Assembly (NCBI GenBank): GCA_011523825.1
Contig: WTFX01000006.1
Location: 1 to 64,000 of the forward strand
Direction of reading: 5' to 3'
Source of the DNA: Microthrixaceae bacterium
Lineage (GTDB): Bacteria > Actinomycetota > Acidimicrobiia > Acidimicrobiales > Poriferisodalaceae
DNA length: 64,000 nt
Shown here: piece after piece, positions 42,804-52,160 of the stretch
How positions within the stretch are numbered: position 1 is the stretch's first letter
Layout of the letters: each line of letters opens with the position of its first letter
The notes under the pieces: generated by a model
The model's input: only the letters and a program-made list of their open reading frames with translations
Database searches by the model: none
What the model was told of the DNA's origin: nothing
Program-made: the position numbers and the translations under genes

Positions 42804-43775
42804 TCAGCGGGCGCCCGCGGCGAGCCGCGCACAGAGAATCTCGGCAACGCAGCGAGCGTCGAGTCCCGACCGTCCGCGCATGTCCATGTCGGCCGCCACG
42901 AGGAGCTCGACGGCTCGGGCGATGCCCTCGCTGCCTCGCCGACGGCAGCCATCCAGCGCCTTGCGGGCCGGAAACGTGGATCCGCGCAGTCCCAGCAGCG
43001 CAGCAGCCTCTTTTTCGTTCGTGGCATCGGCGCCATCGAGGCGGGCCATCCGGGTGATGTGGTTGGCCACGGTGGCCGTGACCGCCAGGGGGTGCCGGCC
43101 CGCACCCCACATGCGTTGCAGCACTGCGAGGGTCGCACTCACATTTCCGCGGTCGATCGCGTCGGTCAGCTCCCACGGCGGGACATCGCCTTCGGCGCCG
43201 AGGTACGGCAGCACGTCGTCGGCATCCAGCCGGGCGCCTTCGCCGAAGACCGCTGCCAGCGTCTCCAGCAGCGCTCCGAGACGGTTGAGCTCAGCGCCGA
43301 GATGCTCGGCGACGCTCGCACGAGCTCGCGCATCGAGCTGCACCGGTGCCTCCGCGAGACGCTCCTCAAGCCAAGTCCGGCGGTGACGCGCCCCGCCGGG
43401 CACGTCGGATGCGACCCGATGGCCGCCGCTGGCCTCGACCGCCTCAGCCAGCGGGCGGGGCACGCGGCCTGAGTCCCACTCAAGCACCAGGTCGGTGGTG
43501 GGGCAGGGATCGTCCAGCCACGCGATCAGCGGGGCAAGATCCGCCGCGCCGAATCGGCTGAGCCCGCGGGCCACGACGACACGGTGGGTTGCCAGCATGG
43601 GCGGCGTCGATGCTGAGATGACGACATCGTTCAGCGCGTACTCGTCGCTGGCGAACTCATCGAGCACCTCTGCGCGGTCGGCATCGCCCACCAACTCTGC
43701 GACAGCGGTTCGCACCGCTTCGGCCGTGAGGATCTCGTCGGCTCCGCTGACCAGTCTCACGGCACCGCCTGCCAT
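42804..43775 (-). CDS. holA: DNA polymerase III delta subunit
   Basis: 323 residues. The clamp-loader wrench subunit that opens the beta clamp. N-terminal AAA+-like fold (VRLVSGADEILTAEAVRTAV), the DLVLEWDSGRVPRPLAEAVE strand, and the C-terminal collar region (RGNVSATLAVLQRMWGAGRH; LLVAADMDMRGRSGLDARCV). Walker motifs are degenerate, as is normal for delta. It overlaps the comEC end by 19 bases. Confidence 0.92.
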   Translation of the reverse strand: MAGGAVRLVSGADEILTAEAVRTAVAELVGDADRAEVLDEFASDEYALNDVVISASTPPMLATHRVVVARGLSRFGAADLAPLIAWLDDPCPTTDLVLEWDSGRVPRPLAEAVEASGGHRVASDVPGGARHRRTWLEERLAEAPVQLDARARASVAEHLGAELNRLGALLETLAAVFGEGARLDADDVLPYLGAEGDVPPWELTDAIDRGNVSATLAVLQRMWGAGRHPLAVTATVANHITRMARLDGADATNEKEAAALLGLRGSTFPARKALDGCRRRGSEGIARAVELLVAADMDMRGRSGLDARCVAEILCARLAAGAR

Positions 43776-45703
43776 CCGGCCGACGCTAGTTCTGCTGAGA
43801 CGTGCAGGCGCTCTGCGGTGGGCTCCACCGTGAGCCCTGCGACGACGACGGGCTCGGTCACTGTCTCATGCGGCACCCGGCCGCCGAGACCGGCCGGCGC
43901 AAGCACGTGGGCGACGTCGTGCCGGGCGACGAGGACACGCACCGCTTCACGCCCTGCCCGGCTCGCCGAGCGCGCCACAAGCACGTCGATGCGGTCGATG
44001 CCTGCAGCGTTGAGCTGACCCAGTGCACGTGCAGGATCCGGGCGATCCACCACCACCACAACCGGGTCGGTGTGCTGAACGGCGAGATGAGGCCCCGCTG
44101 GAGGCGCGGGCCGGTGGGTGCTGGCCGCCGCCCAGACGCCGACGCCGGCCGCTACGACCGCCAAGCTGCGCAGCGCGCCGGCCAGGTTCCCGAACAGGTG
44201 CGGCGCCAACGCGAACAGCCCAACGCAGCATCCGACAACCGCAGCCACGGCGGTCAATTCAGCAGCCTCGATCTGCGGCCAGCCCAGTGATGCGCCCCAA
44301 CGTGCCACCCCAGCGACCCACCCCATCATCAGCTTGGTCGGCAGGTGCAGCACCGATGCGACCGCGTCGCCGGCCAGGCCGCCCACCAGGCCGCCGACGA
44401 GGCCCCAGACCATCGCCGGACCTGCGACCGGTCCGGCCAGAACGTTGGCGGGAATGCTCACGAGCGGCAGCGAGCCGAAGACGGCGAGCTGAACCGGCAG
44501 CACTCCCGCTTGGGCGCACAGGGTCGCGGCGAGCGCCAGGCGCAGCCACGGCGGACCCCACAGCAGACGTGAAATGCGGCGGGCCCCGATCACGATGGCG
44601 GCCGTCGCGGCAACCGACAGCTGGAAGCCGACCGAGCGGACGAGCAGCGGGTCGACGAGCAGCAGCGCGATGACCGCCAACGCCAGCAGCCGCGTCGCCG
44701 ATGCCCGCCTGCCGACCGCGTGCGCGCCGACAGCGAGGGTGGCGAGCACGCACGCCCGCAGCACCGAGGGCTCGCCCCTGGTCAGCACGGCGAACTGGAC
44801 GAGCAACACTGCCACGGCGACCAGCCGGGCCCGGGGTCGAAGCCCGGCCAGCAAGGGCGCGAACAGCAGCAGCACGAATGCCACGTTCGAACCCGACACG
44901 GCGAGCAGGTGGGTGAGCGATGTCGCTCGGAAGTCGTGCACGACTTCGGGAAGCTGGCCCCGGTCATCGCCGTACACGAAGCCGGCGAGCAGCGCTGCAT
45001 CCCGCGGCGACAGCGATTCGCCCGACGCCTCCACGAGCCCGCGCAGCGAGTTCGCGATGCGGAACGGCGCGCTGCCGCCGTCGAGACGGAGTGCCGTGCG
45101 GATCTCCGCAGTCCCAGCGAGATGCCGGGGCCACAGGAAGGGACGGCCAGCGGGCGCGGCCGGCTCTGCGGTCACCGCCACGTGCCAGCGCTCCCCCATT
45201 GCCGCATCCTCCAGCCGCCATGCGGGCGGTCCGCGTGCCCAGCCCTCCCACCGGTGCTCGGCGTCGTCGATCGTCGCGCTGAACGGCACCATCAGGGCAC
45301 CGGCGCGCCAGCGGGGATCTCCGACCAATTGCACTTCACCCTCGAAGTCCCCTCCCGTCACTGCGCTGAGCTGGGCGAGCTGCGCTCCCATGGCGACGGC
45401 AGCCAACACCCCCAGACCGGCCGGGATGAGCACCCGCGCACGGCTCGCGATGCCCGCGGCACCGAGCCCGATTCCCAGTGCAACGCCCCACCACCACGAG
45501 CCCATCCACAGCGACACCGGCGGCGCCCACAGAGCGCCGGCCGCTGTGGCGATGGCACCTGCCACCAGCCACCGGTCAGCAACAGCGCTGAGGCCTCCGA
45601 ACCGCCGAGGCGCCGCCCGTGGCGGTCCCAGCCGGTGCCGCGGAGGGGGCGAGCTCGGCCGGCGCGACGGCATCGGCCGCTCGCGCGACTCAGACGGTCG
45701 CAT
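43757..45703 (-). CDS. comEC: ComEC/Rec2 DNA uptake channel with degenerate metallo-beta-lactamase tail
   Basis: About 648 residues (an in-frame ATG ten codons later is also possible). Multiple membrane helices, an OB-like periplasmic domain and the Competence domain (FVYGDDRGQLPEVVHDFRAT; SLTHLLAVSGSNVAFVLLLF). The C-terminal region keeps the beta-lactamase-like order, but the metal motif expected as THxHxDH reads VARSASRAGR, so nuclease activity is unlikely. It translocates single-stranded DNA in natural transformation together with ComEA, whose gene overlaps its 5' end. Confidence 0.92.
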   Translation of the reverse strand: MRPSESRERPMPSRRPSSPPPRHRLGPPRAAPRRFGGLSAVADRWLVAGAIATAAGALWAPPVSLWMGSWWWGVALGIGLGAAGIASRARVLIPAGLGVLAAVAMGAQLAQLSAVTGGDFEGEVQLVGDPRWRAGALMVPFSATIDDAEHRWEGWARGPPAWRLEDAAMGERWHVAVTAEPAAPAGRPFLWPRHLAGTAEIRTALRLDGGSAPFRIANSLRGLVEASGESLSPRDAALLAGFVYGDDRGQLPEVVHDFRATSLTHLLAVSGSNVAFVLLLFAPLLAGLRPRARLVAVAVLLVQFAVLTRGEPSVLRACVLATLAVGAHAVGRRASATRLLALAVIALLLVDPLLVRSVGFQLSVAATAAIVIGARRISRLLWGPPWLRLALAATLCAQAGVLPVQLAVFGSLPLVSIPANVLAGPVAGPAMVWGLVGGLVGGLAGDAVASVLHLPTKLMMGWVAGVARWGASLGWPQIEAAELTAVAAVVGCCVGLFALAPHLFGNLAGALRSLAVVAAGVGVWAAASTHRPAPPAGPHLAVQHTDPVVVVVDRPDPARALGQLNAAGIDRIDVLVARSASRAGREAVRVLVARHDVAHVLAPAGLGGRVPHETVTEPVVVAGLTVEPTAERLHVSAELASAGWQAVP

Positions 45704-46349
45704 GGGACCGCAGCCGGGACAGCTTGGAGGGCCCGATCCCAGGCACCTGTTCCAGCACGTCGAGGGTTGCGAACGGCCCGTGCTCGATCCTGTAGGCGAT
45801 GATCGCCGCCGCCAGTGACGGGCCGATGCCCGGCAGCTCGTCGAGCTGCGCTGCCGTGGCGGTGTTGACGTCGATGGGTCCTGCCCGATCCGGGCCCGGC
45901 GCATCGCCAACGGGCAGCTCGCCCTCCACTGGCACATAGATCTGTTGCCCGTCGCTCAGCCGTTCCGCCAAGTTGACCGCTGCTTCATCGGCATTGGCTT
46001 CGGGCCCGCCGGCTGCGTCGACGAGATCGCCCACCCTGAAGCCGGCAGGGACTTCGTAGAGCCCCGGCCGCCGCACCGCACCGGCAAGGTGCACCTTCAG
46101 CAGCGATGGCTGCGTCGTCGCCACTGGAAGCGGCGCCTCGGCCGCGGCGAGCGGCAGCTCGATGGGCTCGGGCGAGCCATGGCGGACCCCGACCAGAAAG
46201 CCCGCAAGAACCACCGCGCCGACGGCACCAAACAGCGCCAGGACCGGCACCGCGCCGACCCGCCGTGCGAACCCGGCTGCCTCCGTCGCTACGGAATGCC
46301 AGTCGGCAGAGCGCCCGCTAGCTGAGGGCCCTGGGCCCGGCGCCCGCAT
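45690..46349 (-). CDS. comEA: DNA-binding competence protein ComEA
   Basis: 219 residues. One N-terminal membrane anchor (VLALFGAVGAVVLAGFLVGV), an SLBB domain (VHLAGAVRRPGLYEVPAGFR), and a C-terminal helix-hairpin-helix pair (DVNTATAAQLDELPGIGPSL; LEQVPGIGPSKLSRL). It binds incoming DNA outside the membrane for ComEC. Its stop lies 14 bases inside comEC. Confidence 0.95.
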   Translation of the reverse strand: MRAPGPGPSASGRSADWHSVATEAAGFARRVGAVPVLALFGAVGAVVLAGFLVGVRHGSPEPIELPLAAAEAPLPVATTQPSLLKVHLAGAVRRPGLYEVPAGFRVGDLVDAAGGPEANADEAAVNLAERLSDGQQIYVPVEGELPVGDAPGPDRAGPIDVNTATAAQLDELPGIGPSLAAAIIAYRIEHGPFATLDVLEQVPGIGPSKLSRLRSHATV

Positions 46350-46359
46350 GCATGCGACC

Positions 46360-47517
46360 TTAGTGAGGCTGTGTGATGACCTTTGGTGGAATTTTCACTG
46401 TTTTCAATCTCAGCACTGCGATCACTGCAAGGAACAGGCAGGCCATGGCCCAGCCGCCGAAGAGCCAGCGGGGCCCGACGTAGCCATAGAGCGGCGGCCC
46501 GCCGAACGCAGCCCCGGCGGCGACCATCAGGCCGACGGCTTCCAGCACACCTGTCCCCATCGCCGCTTGCTCGGCTCCCGTGGCCTCGAGCACGAGCACC
46601 TGGGCACCCATCACGCCATAGGACTCGGTGACCGCTTCGGCGAGGCCGACGGCGATGAAGCTCACCAGTCCCCCGATCCAGCCATACAACAGCACCGCCG
46701 GCACGAAGAGCAGCAGTGCGGGCACAGCAACGCGACCTCCGCCGAGGCGTTCAGCCAGGGCGCCGGTGTACGGCGGCAACCCCATCAGCGGTATGCCGAT
46801 GATGAGCAGCCCGACGGCCAGCTCTGCCGACGACAATCCCACGTCGGTGAGGTACCGGTCGACGGTGGCGTCAAAAATGCCGATCAATCCCCACACGCCG
46901 ACGTGTATGCAGATGGCCGCCTGGACCCGGGGGCGGCGGAGCAGGTTCCCGAGATCGGAGTAGTCCACCGCAGCGGCAGCGATCGGCGACTTCGAGATCA
47001 GCACGGCGGCAACCGGGCCGAGCAACAGCATCAGCGTGCCGGTGAGCAGGAATGGCGCCTCGAACGAGACGCCGCTGAGTGCCGCTCCGATCGCTGGACC
47101 GCTGATGAACCCCGCCACAGCGCACGACAGCAGGCCGCCCACCTTGGCGCCGCTGCCGCTGATGTCGCGCCCGATCAGCGCTTTGCGAGCCACGAGGCCG
47201 AACAGGCCGAAGGAGAGCCCGGCGAGGGCCCGGCTCGTCACCAGCGACCACGTGGCCTCCGCGAACACGAAGCCGTAGGCCCCCAGCACTGCCGTTATCA
47301 CCGAGACCCACGCCACCAAGCGATGGTGGCCGCGGTCAACCAGCGGCGAGAGCAGCAGTTGGGCTGCCAGCCCGGCGATGAATCCGGCTGCCGCGACGAA
47401 CCCCAACTCCCAGAACCCGAGGCCGTAACGATCTTGCAGGTCCGCCAGGTAGGCGAAGATGACCCCCATCGAAGCCGTGACGAGAAACTGCGTCGTGTAG
47501 ATCGTCACGTACAGCAC
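46360..47517 (-). CDS. MFS transporter
   Basis: 385 residues, about 12 membrane helices, GTG start. The loop after helix 2 reads SPLVDRGHHR and the helix 4-5 region LAGLSFGLFGLVARKALIGR. Family-level drug or metabolite efflux is likely; no substrate can be named. It lies just downstream of comEA start and is divergent from the APH-like kinase gene. Confidence 0.85.
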   Translation of the reverse strand: MLYVTIYTTQFLVTASMGVIFAYLADLQDRYGLGFWELGFVAAAGFIAGLAAQLLLSPLVDRGHHRLVAWVSVITAVLGAYGFVFAEATWSLVTSRALAGLSFGLFGLVARKALIGRDISGSGAKVGGLLSCAVAGFISGPAIGAALSGVSFEAPFLLTGTLMLLLGPVAAVLISKSPIAAAAVDYSDLGNLLRRPRVQAAICIHVGVWGLIGIFDATVDRYLTDVGLSSAELAVGLLIIGIPLMGLPPYTGALAERLGGGRVAVPALLLFVPAVLLYGWIGGLVSFIAVGLAEAVTESYGVMGAQVLVLEATGAEQAAMGTGVLEAVGLMVAAGAAFGGPPLYGYVGPRWLFGGWAMACLFLAVIAVLRLKTVKIPPKVITQPH

Positions 47518-47658
47518 CGGCGCAGCGTAATGGTGTGCACCAGCACCGGGCCGTTGGCGTTGTGCGCAGCGTCACCGGATGCGGCGGTCGGTGAGACGCC
47601 CGGCTGCGCGTGCGGCCATGATGGTGCTGGCCGGTGCCGACCGCAGGAGGGATCGACG

Positions 47659-48714
47659 GTGACGAGCTCTGCCAACTCCGACCGCGACGATGTCGACGAT
47701 GTCGCCGGCATCGACCCCAAGCCGGTGACGGCGTGGATGGCCGAACGAGTTGAGCTCAGCCCGCCGCTGCAGTTCGAGATCATCGCCGGCGGCCACTCGA
47801 ACCTGACCTACCGGGTCACCGATGCCGAGGGGCGGCGGTGGGTGCTGCGCCGCCCGCCGCTGGCGCACCTGCTGGCCAGCGCGCACGACATGGTCCGCGA
47901 GCACCGCATCCTGGCTGCACTCGAGCCCACGGCGGTGCCGACTCCCCCGGTGGTGGGCCTGTGCACTGATGCAGACGTCAATGGCGCCGATTTCTATGTG
48001 ACCGGATTCGTGGACGGCACGGTGCTGCGGTCGGTGGCCGATGCCGAACTGCTGACGCCGGCAGCCCGTGGCGTGCTGAGCCGCCAGCTGGTCGAAGTGC
48101 AGGCCGTCATCCACGACACCGACCTCGAGGCCACCGGCCTCGACACCCTCGGCCGCCCGAACGACTACGTCGCCCGCCAGATACACGTGTGGCGGCGCCA
48201 GTTCAATGCGATGACCTCCCGGGACCTGCCGATCATCGAACGGGTCCATGACGTGCTCGTGGCGTCCATCCCGCCCCAGACCGAGGCCACGCTGGTGCAC
48301 GGCGACTACCGCTTGGACAATTGCCTGTCGAGGACCACTGGCGAATTGGCAGCCGTACTGGACTGGGAGATCTCCACGCTCGGCGACCCGCTGGCCGATT
48401 TCGGGTTCTCGCTGGGCTACTGGGTGGAGCCCGGCGACGGCTTCAACCCTCTGGGTCACGACGCCACGACGGCTGAGGGCTTTTGGACCCGCGAGGAACT
48501 GGCGAACGCCTACGGGGAGCTGACCGGCCGCGACATCGGTGCCATGAGGTGGTTCTTCGCGCTGGCGAGCTGGCGTCTGGCATGCATTCTCGAAGGGGTG
48601 CACGCCCGCTATGTGGGCGGTGCCATTCCCGACATCCCGCCCGAGGTGCACGAGTTCCCTGCCAGCATCGTGGCGCTGGCCGAGCGAGCCGAGGCGGTAC
48701 TGGCCGATCTGTGA
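47659..48714 (+). CDS. APH-like phosphotransferase (ACAD10/11 N-terminal type)
   Basis: 351 residues from GTG with AGGAGG eight bases upstream. Kinase-fold motifs: the nucleotide-binding region GGHSNLTYRVTDAEGRRWVL, the Brenner-type catalytic loop LVHGDYRLDNCL and the DFG-equivalent LDWEISTLGDPLADF. In actinobacteria and mitochondria such proteins phosphorylate hydroxy-acyl-CoA species in 4-hydroxy acid catabolism. The acyl-CoA dehydrogenase two genes on fits that route, but the substrate is inferred. Confidence 0.9.
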   Translation: MTSSANSDRDDVDDVAGIDPKPVTAWMAERVELSPPLQFEIIAGGHSNLTYRVTDAEGRRWVLRRPPLAHLLASAHDMVREHRILAALEPTAVPTPPVVGLCTDADVNGADFYVTGFVDGTVLRSVADAELLTPAARGVLSRQLVEVQAVIHDTDLEATGLDTLGRPNDYVARQIHVWRRQFNAMTSRDLPIIERVHDVLVASIPPQTEATLVHGDYRLDNCLSRTTGELAAVLDWEISTLGDPLADFGFSLGYWVEPGDGFNPLGHDATTAEGFWTREELANAYGELTGRDIGAMRWFFALASWRLACILEGVHARYVGGAIPDIPPEVHEFPASIVALAERAEAVLADL

Positions 48715-48778
48715 GGGGGCCACGCGCTGCTGCAGGGTTCTTGGGACACCGCGACCGCGGAGCACTATCGTCCCCGCC

Positions 48779-49792
48779 ATGAAGGTAGACGGCGGTCTCG
48801 GAGTCAGCAGCGGATTCGACAACCTCATGGAGTCGAGTCGAGAACAGGAAGCGTTGGGCTACGACGGCCTGTGGGTACCGGAGACGAGCCACGACCCGTT
48901 CACCATGCTCCCGCTCGTCGCGCACGCGACCGATTCGGTGGATCTGGGAACGAACATCGTCGTGGGCTTCGCCCGCAACCCAATGTCGCTGGCCTACAGC
49001 GCCAACGACATCCAGACACTGTCGGAGGGACGATTCATCCTAGGTCTCGGCAGCCAGATCCGTCCGCACATCACCCGGCGGTTCTCGATGGAGTGGTCAA
49101 AGCCGGCGGCTCGCATGCGCGAGATGATCACGGCGATCAAGGCCATCTGGGCCTGCTGGAACAATGGCGAGAAGCTGGACTTCCGCGGCGACTTCTACCA
49201 GCACACGCTGATGACGCCGTTCTTCGACCCTGGGCCGAACCCGCACGGGCCGCCGCGCCTGGCGCTGGCGGGTGTCGGGCCGCTGATGACCGAGGTGGCG
49301 GGCGAGACCTGCGACGTGTTCCTGTGCCACGGCTTCACCACCGAGAAGTACCTGCGCGAGGAGACGATTCCTGCGCTCGAGCGGGGCGCCGCCCGAGCCG
49401 GCCGCTCGATGGATGAGATCACGATCTCGGGACCGTCGTTCATCGTCACCGGCAACACCGAAGAGGACATGGCAAAGGCCCGCCAGGCCACCAAGCAGCA
49501 GGTGGCGTTCTACGGCTCAACGCCGGCGTACCGGCCCGTGCTGGAGTGCCACGGCTGGGGCGAAATGCAGACCGAGCTGAACGCCATGTCCAAGGAAGGC
49601 CGCTGGGTGGAGATGGCCAACCTGGTCGACGACGACATCCTCGATGCGTTCGCCGTGGTAGCAGAGCCCGAGGGCGTCGCCACCGAGCTGAAGCGTCGCT
49701 TCGACGACGTGGTGGACCGCATCAGCTTCTACGCCCCCTACAAGGGCGACCGCCAGCGCTGGCAGACCATCTTCGACGACCTGAAGAGCTAG
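48779..49792 (+). CDS. LLM-class, probably F420-dependent oxidoreductase
   Basis: 337 residues with a luciferase-like TIM barrel: LGYDGLWVPETSHDPFTMLP, DLGTNIVVGFARNPMSLAYS and GRFILGLGSQIRPHITRRFS. The absence of an FMN-type partner and the organism type favour F420 as cofactor. A TIGR03617-like family is possible. It follows the kinase by 64 bases and probably forms a unit with it. Its 3' end is copied 59 bp downstream. Confidence 0.9.
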   Translation: MKVDGGLGVSSGFDNLMESSREQEALGYDGLWVPETSHDPFTMLPLVAHATDSVDLGTNIVVGFARNPMSLAYSANDIQTLSEGRFILGLGSQIRPHITRRFSMEWSKPAARMREMITAIKAIWACWNNGEKLDFRGDFYQHTLMTPFFDPGPNPHGPPRLALAGVGPLMTEVAGETCDVFLCHGFTTEKYLREETIPALERGAARAGRSMDEITISGPSFIVTGNTEEDMAKARQATKQQVAFYGSTPAYRPVLECHGWGEMQTELNAMSKEGRWVEMANLVDDDILDAFAVVAEPEGVATELKRRFDDVVDRISFYAPYKGDRQRWQTIFDDLKS

Positions 49793-49852
49793 CGGCAGCT
49801 AGCTCGAAGCGTCGTCGAAGCATCAGACACAGCGACGACCTGAAGAGCTAGC
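49774..49852. repeat. Direct repeat copying the 3' end of the LLM gene
   Basis: CGACGACCTGAAGAGCTAGC, which includes the stop codon of the LLM gene, starts at 49774 and again at 49833 (59 bp apart). Between them lies the inverted repeat GAGCTAG-CGGCAG-CTAGCTC, which may terminate transcription. Confidence 0.9.
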
Positions 49853-49858
49853 TCCAGT

Positions 49859-50245
49859 TCACGCGCCGAGCGGGGCGCAGTCCGAGCTGCAGTTGGGGTT
49901 GGTGGCCGGAGTAGCCGGCGTTGCAGGCCGGTGCAGGACGCCCGAGGTCGGCCGCATCTCCAACTCGAGACCGTCGATGCCGTCGACGGTGCGGGCCTCG
50001 GCGTCCACGATCATCGAGTAGCCGCCCGGCTCGTACGGCGGCCACAGCAGCGAGATCGTCGGCCGCTGCGCCACGTTGGCAGCGGCGGATCGGCTGGCGC
50101 CGCACCGCAGCACGTCGCCGTCGAGCCGCAGGTCCAAATGCGCAATGTGCGGCGTGGCGTCGTCGCGCACGGTCAGCACGTACGCCGCAGTGCCGAATTG
50201 CTCCATCTGCTTGCCGATATCGGCCGGCTCCACGGGGATGCTCAT
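49859..50245 (-). CDS. PNPOx-like flavin/F420-binding protein
   Basis: 128 residues. The split-barrel pattern of the pyridoxamine 5'-phosphate oxidase-like superfamily is visible (GTAAYVLTVRDDATPHIAHL, DVLRCGASRSAAANVAQRPT, ISLLWPPYEPGGYSMIVDAE). Such small proteins bind FMN or F420 and reduce or protect varied substrates; this one cannot be assigned further. The C-terminus has two Cys (CSSDC). Confidence 0.8.
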   Translation of the reverse strand: MSIPVEPADIGKQMEQFGTAAYVLTVRDDATPHIAHLDLRLDGDVLRCGASRSAAANVAQRPTISLLWPPYEPGGYSMIVDAEARTVDGIDGLELEMRPTSGVLHRPATPATPATNPNCSSDCAPLGA

Positions 50246-50333
50246 GGGCCCGACGTTACGCCCACGGTGGCTCCGATGCGCGCTCGATCACCCCTCGAAT
50301 CGAAGGTGCGCGCTGGTATCGTCGTGAGGCCTC

Positions 50334-50406
50334 GGGGCTATAGCTCAGTTGGTAGAGCGCTTCCATGGCATGGAAGAGGTCAGGGGTTCAATTCCCCTTA
50401 GCTCCA
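50334..50406 (+). tRNA. tRNA-Ala (anticodon GGC)
   Basis: A complete cloverleaf of 73 bases without an encoded CCA. Acceptor GGGGCTA/TAGCTCC with the G3-U70 wobble pair that defines alanine tRNAs, D-arm GCTCAGTTGGTAGAGC, anticodon stem CTTCC/GGAAG with loop ATGGCAT (anticodon GGC), and T-arm GGGGTTCAATTCCCC. Discriminator A. Confidence 0.97.
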
Positions 50407-50428
50407 CCCGAGAAACTTGTAGCGAACC

Positions 50429-50902
50429 TCAGCGACGAGGCGGCAGCACGTGGCGCGCCATGTAGTCGACCTCGCGGGGCCACGCTTCCTGGCCCATCGT
50501 GAGCACTTGGCGCTTGCAGATCCTCCAGCCGGCGTCGGTGCGCACGAACGAGTCGACGTAGCGTCCGAAGACCCAGGCGTTGTCGATGTCCTCGTGGAAC
50601 TCGTGCCACGCGTCGAGATAGGTCACCGTCTCGGCCGAGTCCTCGCCGTTGAAGCTGACCTCGATGTTGCTCACGTAGTGCGCAGACCGCTTGTAGATCT
50701 TGTCGGTCCCGGCCCGGAAGAACTTGTACGCGTACGCCTTGTCGTTGAACGTCCCGAGTTCGCCGCCGTAGTCGTACTCGCAGTCATCGGTGAACAGCTC
50801 GACCACGTCGTCGGGACGGTTGTCATCGATGGCGCGGCAGTAAGCGTGCAGCACGTCGCGGATGTCCTGGAGGTCCGACAGCTGCTGTGCGGTGTAGGGC
50901 AT
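50429..50902 (-). CDS. SnoaL/NTF2-like protein
   Basis: 157 residues with the alpha+beta barrel of the SnoaL_4 type (LSDLQDIRDVLHAYCRAIDD; ELFTDDCEYDYGG; SFVRTDAGWRICKRQVL). Relatives act as small isomerases, dehydratases or ring-cleavage partners in catabolic clusters. It is nine bases downstream of the acyl-CoA dehydrogenase gene, probably in one operon. Confidence 0.9.
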   Translation of the reverse strand: MPYTAQQLSDLQDIRDVLHAYCRAIDDNRPDDVVELFTDDCEYDYGGELGTFNDKAYAYKFFRAGTDKIYKRSAHYVSNIEVSFNGEDSAETVTYLDAWHEFHEDIDNAWVFGRYVDSFVRTDAGWRICKRQVLTMGQEAWPREVDYMARHVLPPRR

Positions 50903-50911
50903 TGGCTTCTC

Positions 50912-52117
50912 CTACTGGTCGGGGAGTTCGCTGAACGCCAGACCCCGAGTCGGATCAGGCTCTTTGGGAAGACCGAGCTCGCGCTCACCGATGAGGTTGC
51001 GCTGGATCTCGTCGGTACCGCCGGCGATGGCCATGCCCTGGGCGAACAGCGCCGTCTTCAGGAAGTGACCGCCGTCGGGCTGATCGTCGCGGCCGAGCTG
51101 TGCGGGCATGCCCTTGCCGGAGAAGCCCAGATCGCGCAGGGTGCGGCACAACAGCGAGTTGCCGAGCTTGCCGAGCGACGGATTCACCTGTCGAGCGCCG
51201 TTCCAGTCCAGGACAGCTCGTTCGATGTGTGCGTTGGCCAACGCCTGTCGCAGCAGCGGATCGGTTCGATCTTCGTCATCGAGCAACGATCGGACGACCT
51301 GGTCTTTCATGGCGCCTATGGTGTAGCTGAAGCCCGAGATGCCGGTGCTGGTGGCCTGGGAATGCTGGACCACTCCGACAGGCGTCGAGAGGTCGACGTC
51401 GTTGACGACGTCACCGCCACCGTCGTGGCCCACGGCATCGAGCTCGCGCTCGACGGCCAGCATCGTCATGGCCGCCCGCCAGCCGTTGTTCAGCCCGCCG
51501 ATCGCATCGTCGTGACGCACGCGGGCGTCGTCCATGAAGACCTCGTTGAACTCGCAATCACCGGTCATGTCCCGCAAGGGGCGGACCTCGACGCCGGGCT
51601 GGCCCATGTCGATGCAGAAGAACGAGATGCCCTGGTGCTTGGTCACGTCGGGGTCGGTGCGCGCCATCACGACGGCCCGATCGGCCGTGTGAGCAGCAGT
51701 GGTCCAGACCTTCTGGCCGTTGATGATCCACTCGTCGCCGTCTCGCTCGGCGGTGGTCCGCAGCCCTGCTAGGTCCGATCCGGCGCCGGGCTCGGAGAAG
51801 AGCTGACACCAGAGCTCTTCACCTGTGGCGATCTTCGGCAGGTAGCGATCGAGGAGCAGGTCGGGTCCGTGCTCGAACAGTGTTGGCGCCACCAGCGTCA
51901 CCGCCACCCCGTTTGGAGGCCCGAACGCCCCGACGTCATCTCGGGCGCGATCGGCTTCCAAGGCCTCGACGTGGCTGAGGCCGCGACCGAACCGATCGGC
52001 CGGCCAGAACGGATAGCCCCATCCGGACTCGGAGATGAGCCGCCACCACTCCCCCACGGGCATCTCGGCATCCCAGTGAGTCGAGTACCACTCGTGCGCC
52101 TCGTCGTAGACCGTCAT
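50912..52117 (-). CDS. Acyl-CoA dehydrogenase
   Basis: About 401 residues from the ATG at 52117 (a longer frame starts at 52234). FAD-binding motifs EELWCQLFSEPGAGSDLAGL and WIINGQKVWTTAAHTADRAV, and the C-terminal GTDEIQRNLIGERELGLP, are typical of FadE-like enzymes. A first step in beta-oxidation of an unknown acyl-CoA. With the SnoaL gene and the opposite-strand kinase and monooxygenase it suggests a degradation cluster. Confidence 0.95.
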   Translation of the reverse strand: MTVYDEAHEWYSTHWDAEMPVGEWWRLISESGWGYPFWPADRFGRGLSHVEALEADRARDDVGAFGPPNGVAVTLVAPTLFEHGPDLLLDRYLPKIATGEELWCQLFSEPGAGSDLAGLRTTAERDGDEWIINGQKVWTTAAHTADRAVVMARTDPDVTKHQGISFFCIDMGQPGVEVRPLRDMTGDCEFNEVFMDDARVRHDDAIGGLNNGWRAAMTMLAVERELDAVGHDGGGDVVNDVDLSTPVGVVQHSQATSTGISGFSYTIGAMKDQVVRSLLDDEDRTDPLLRQALANAHIERAVLDWNGARQVNPSLGKLGNSLLCRTLRDLGFSGKGMPAQLGRDDQPDGGHFLKTALFAQGMAIAGGTDEIQRNLIGERELGLPKEPDPTRGLAFSELPDQ

Positions 52118-52160
52118 GCTCGAGCCTGTCCCCCGCGGCCTCCGCTGAGACACTAGTGCC

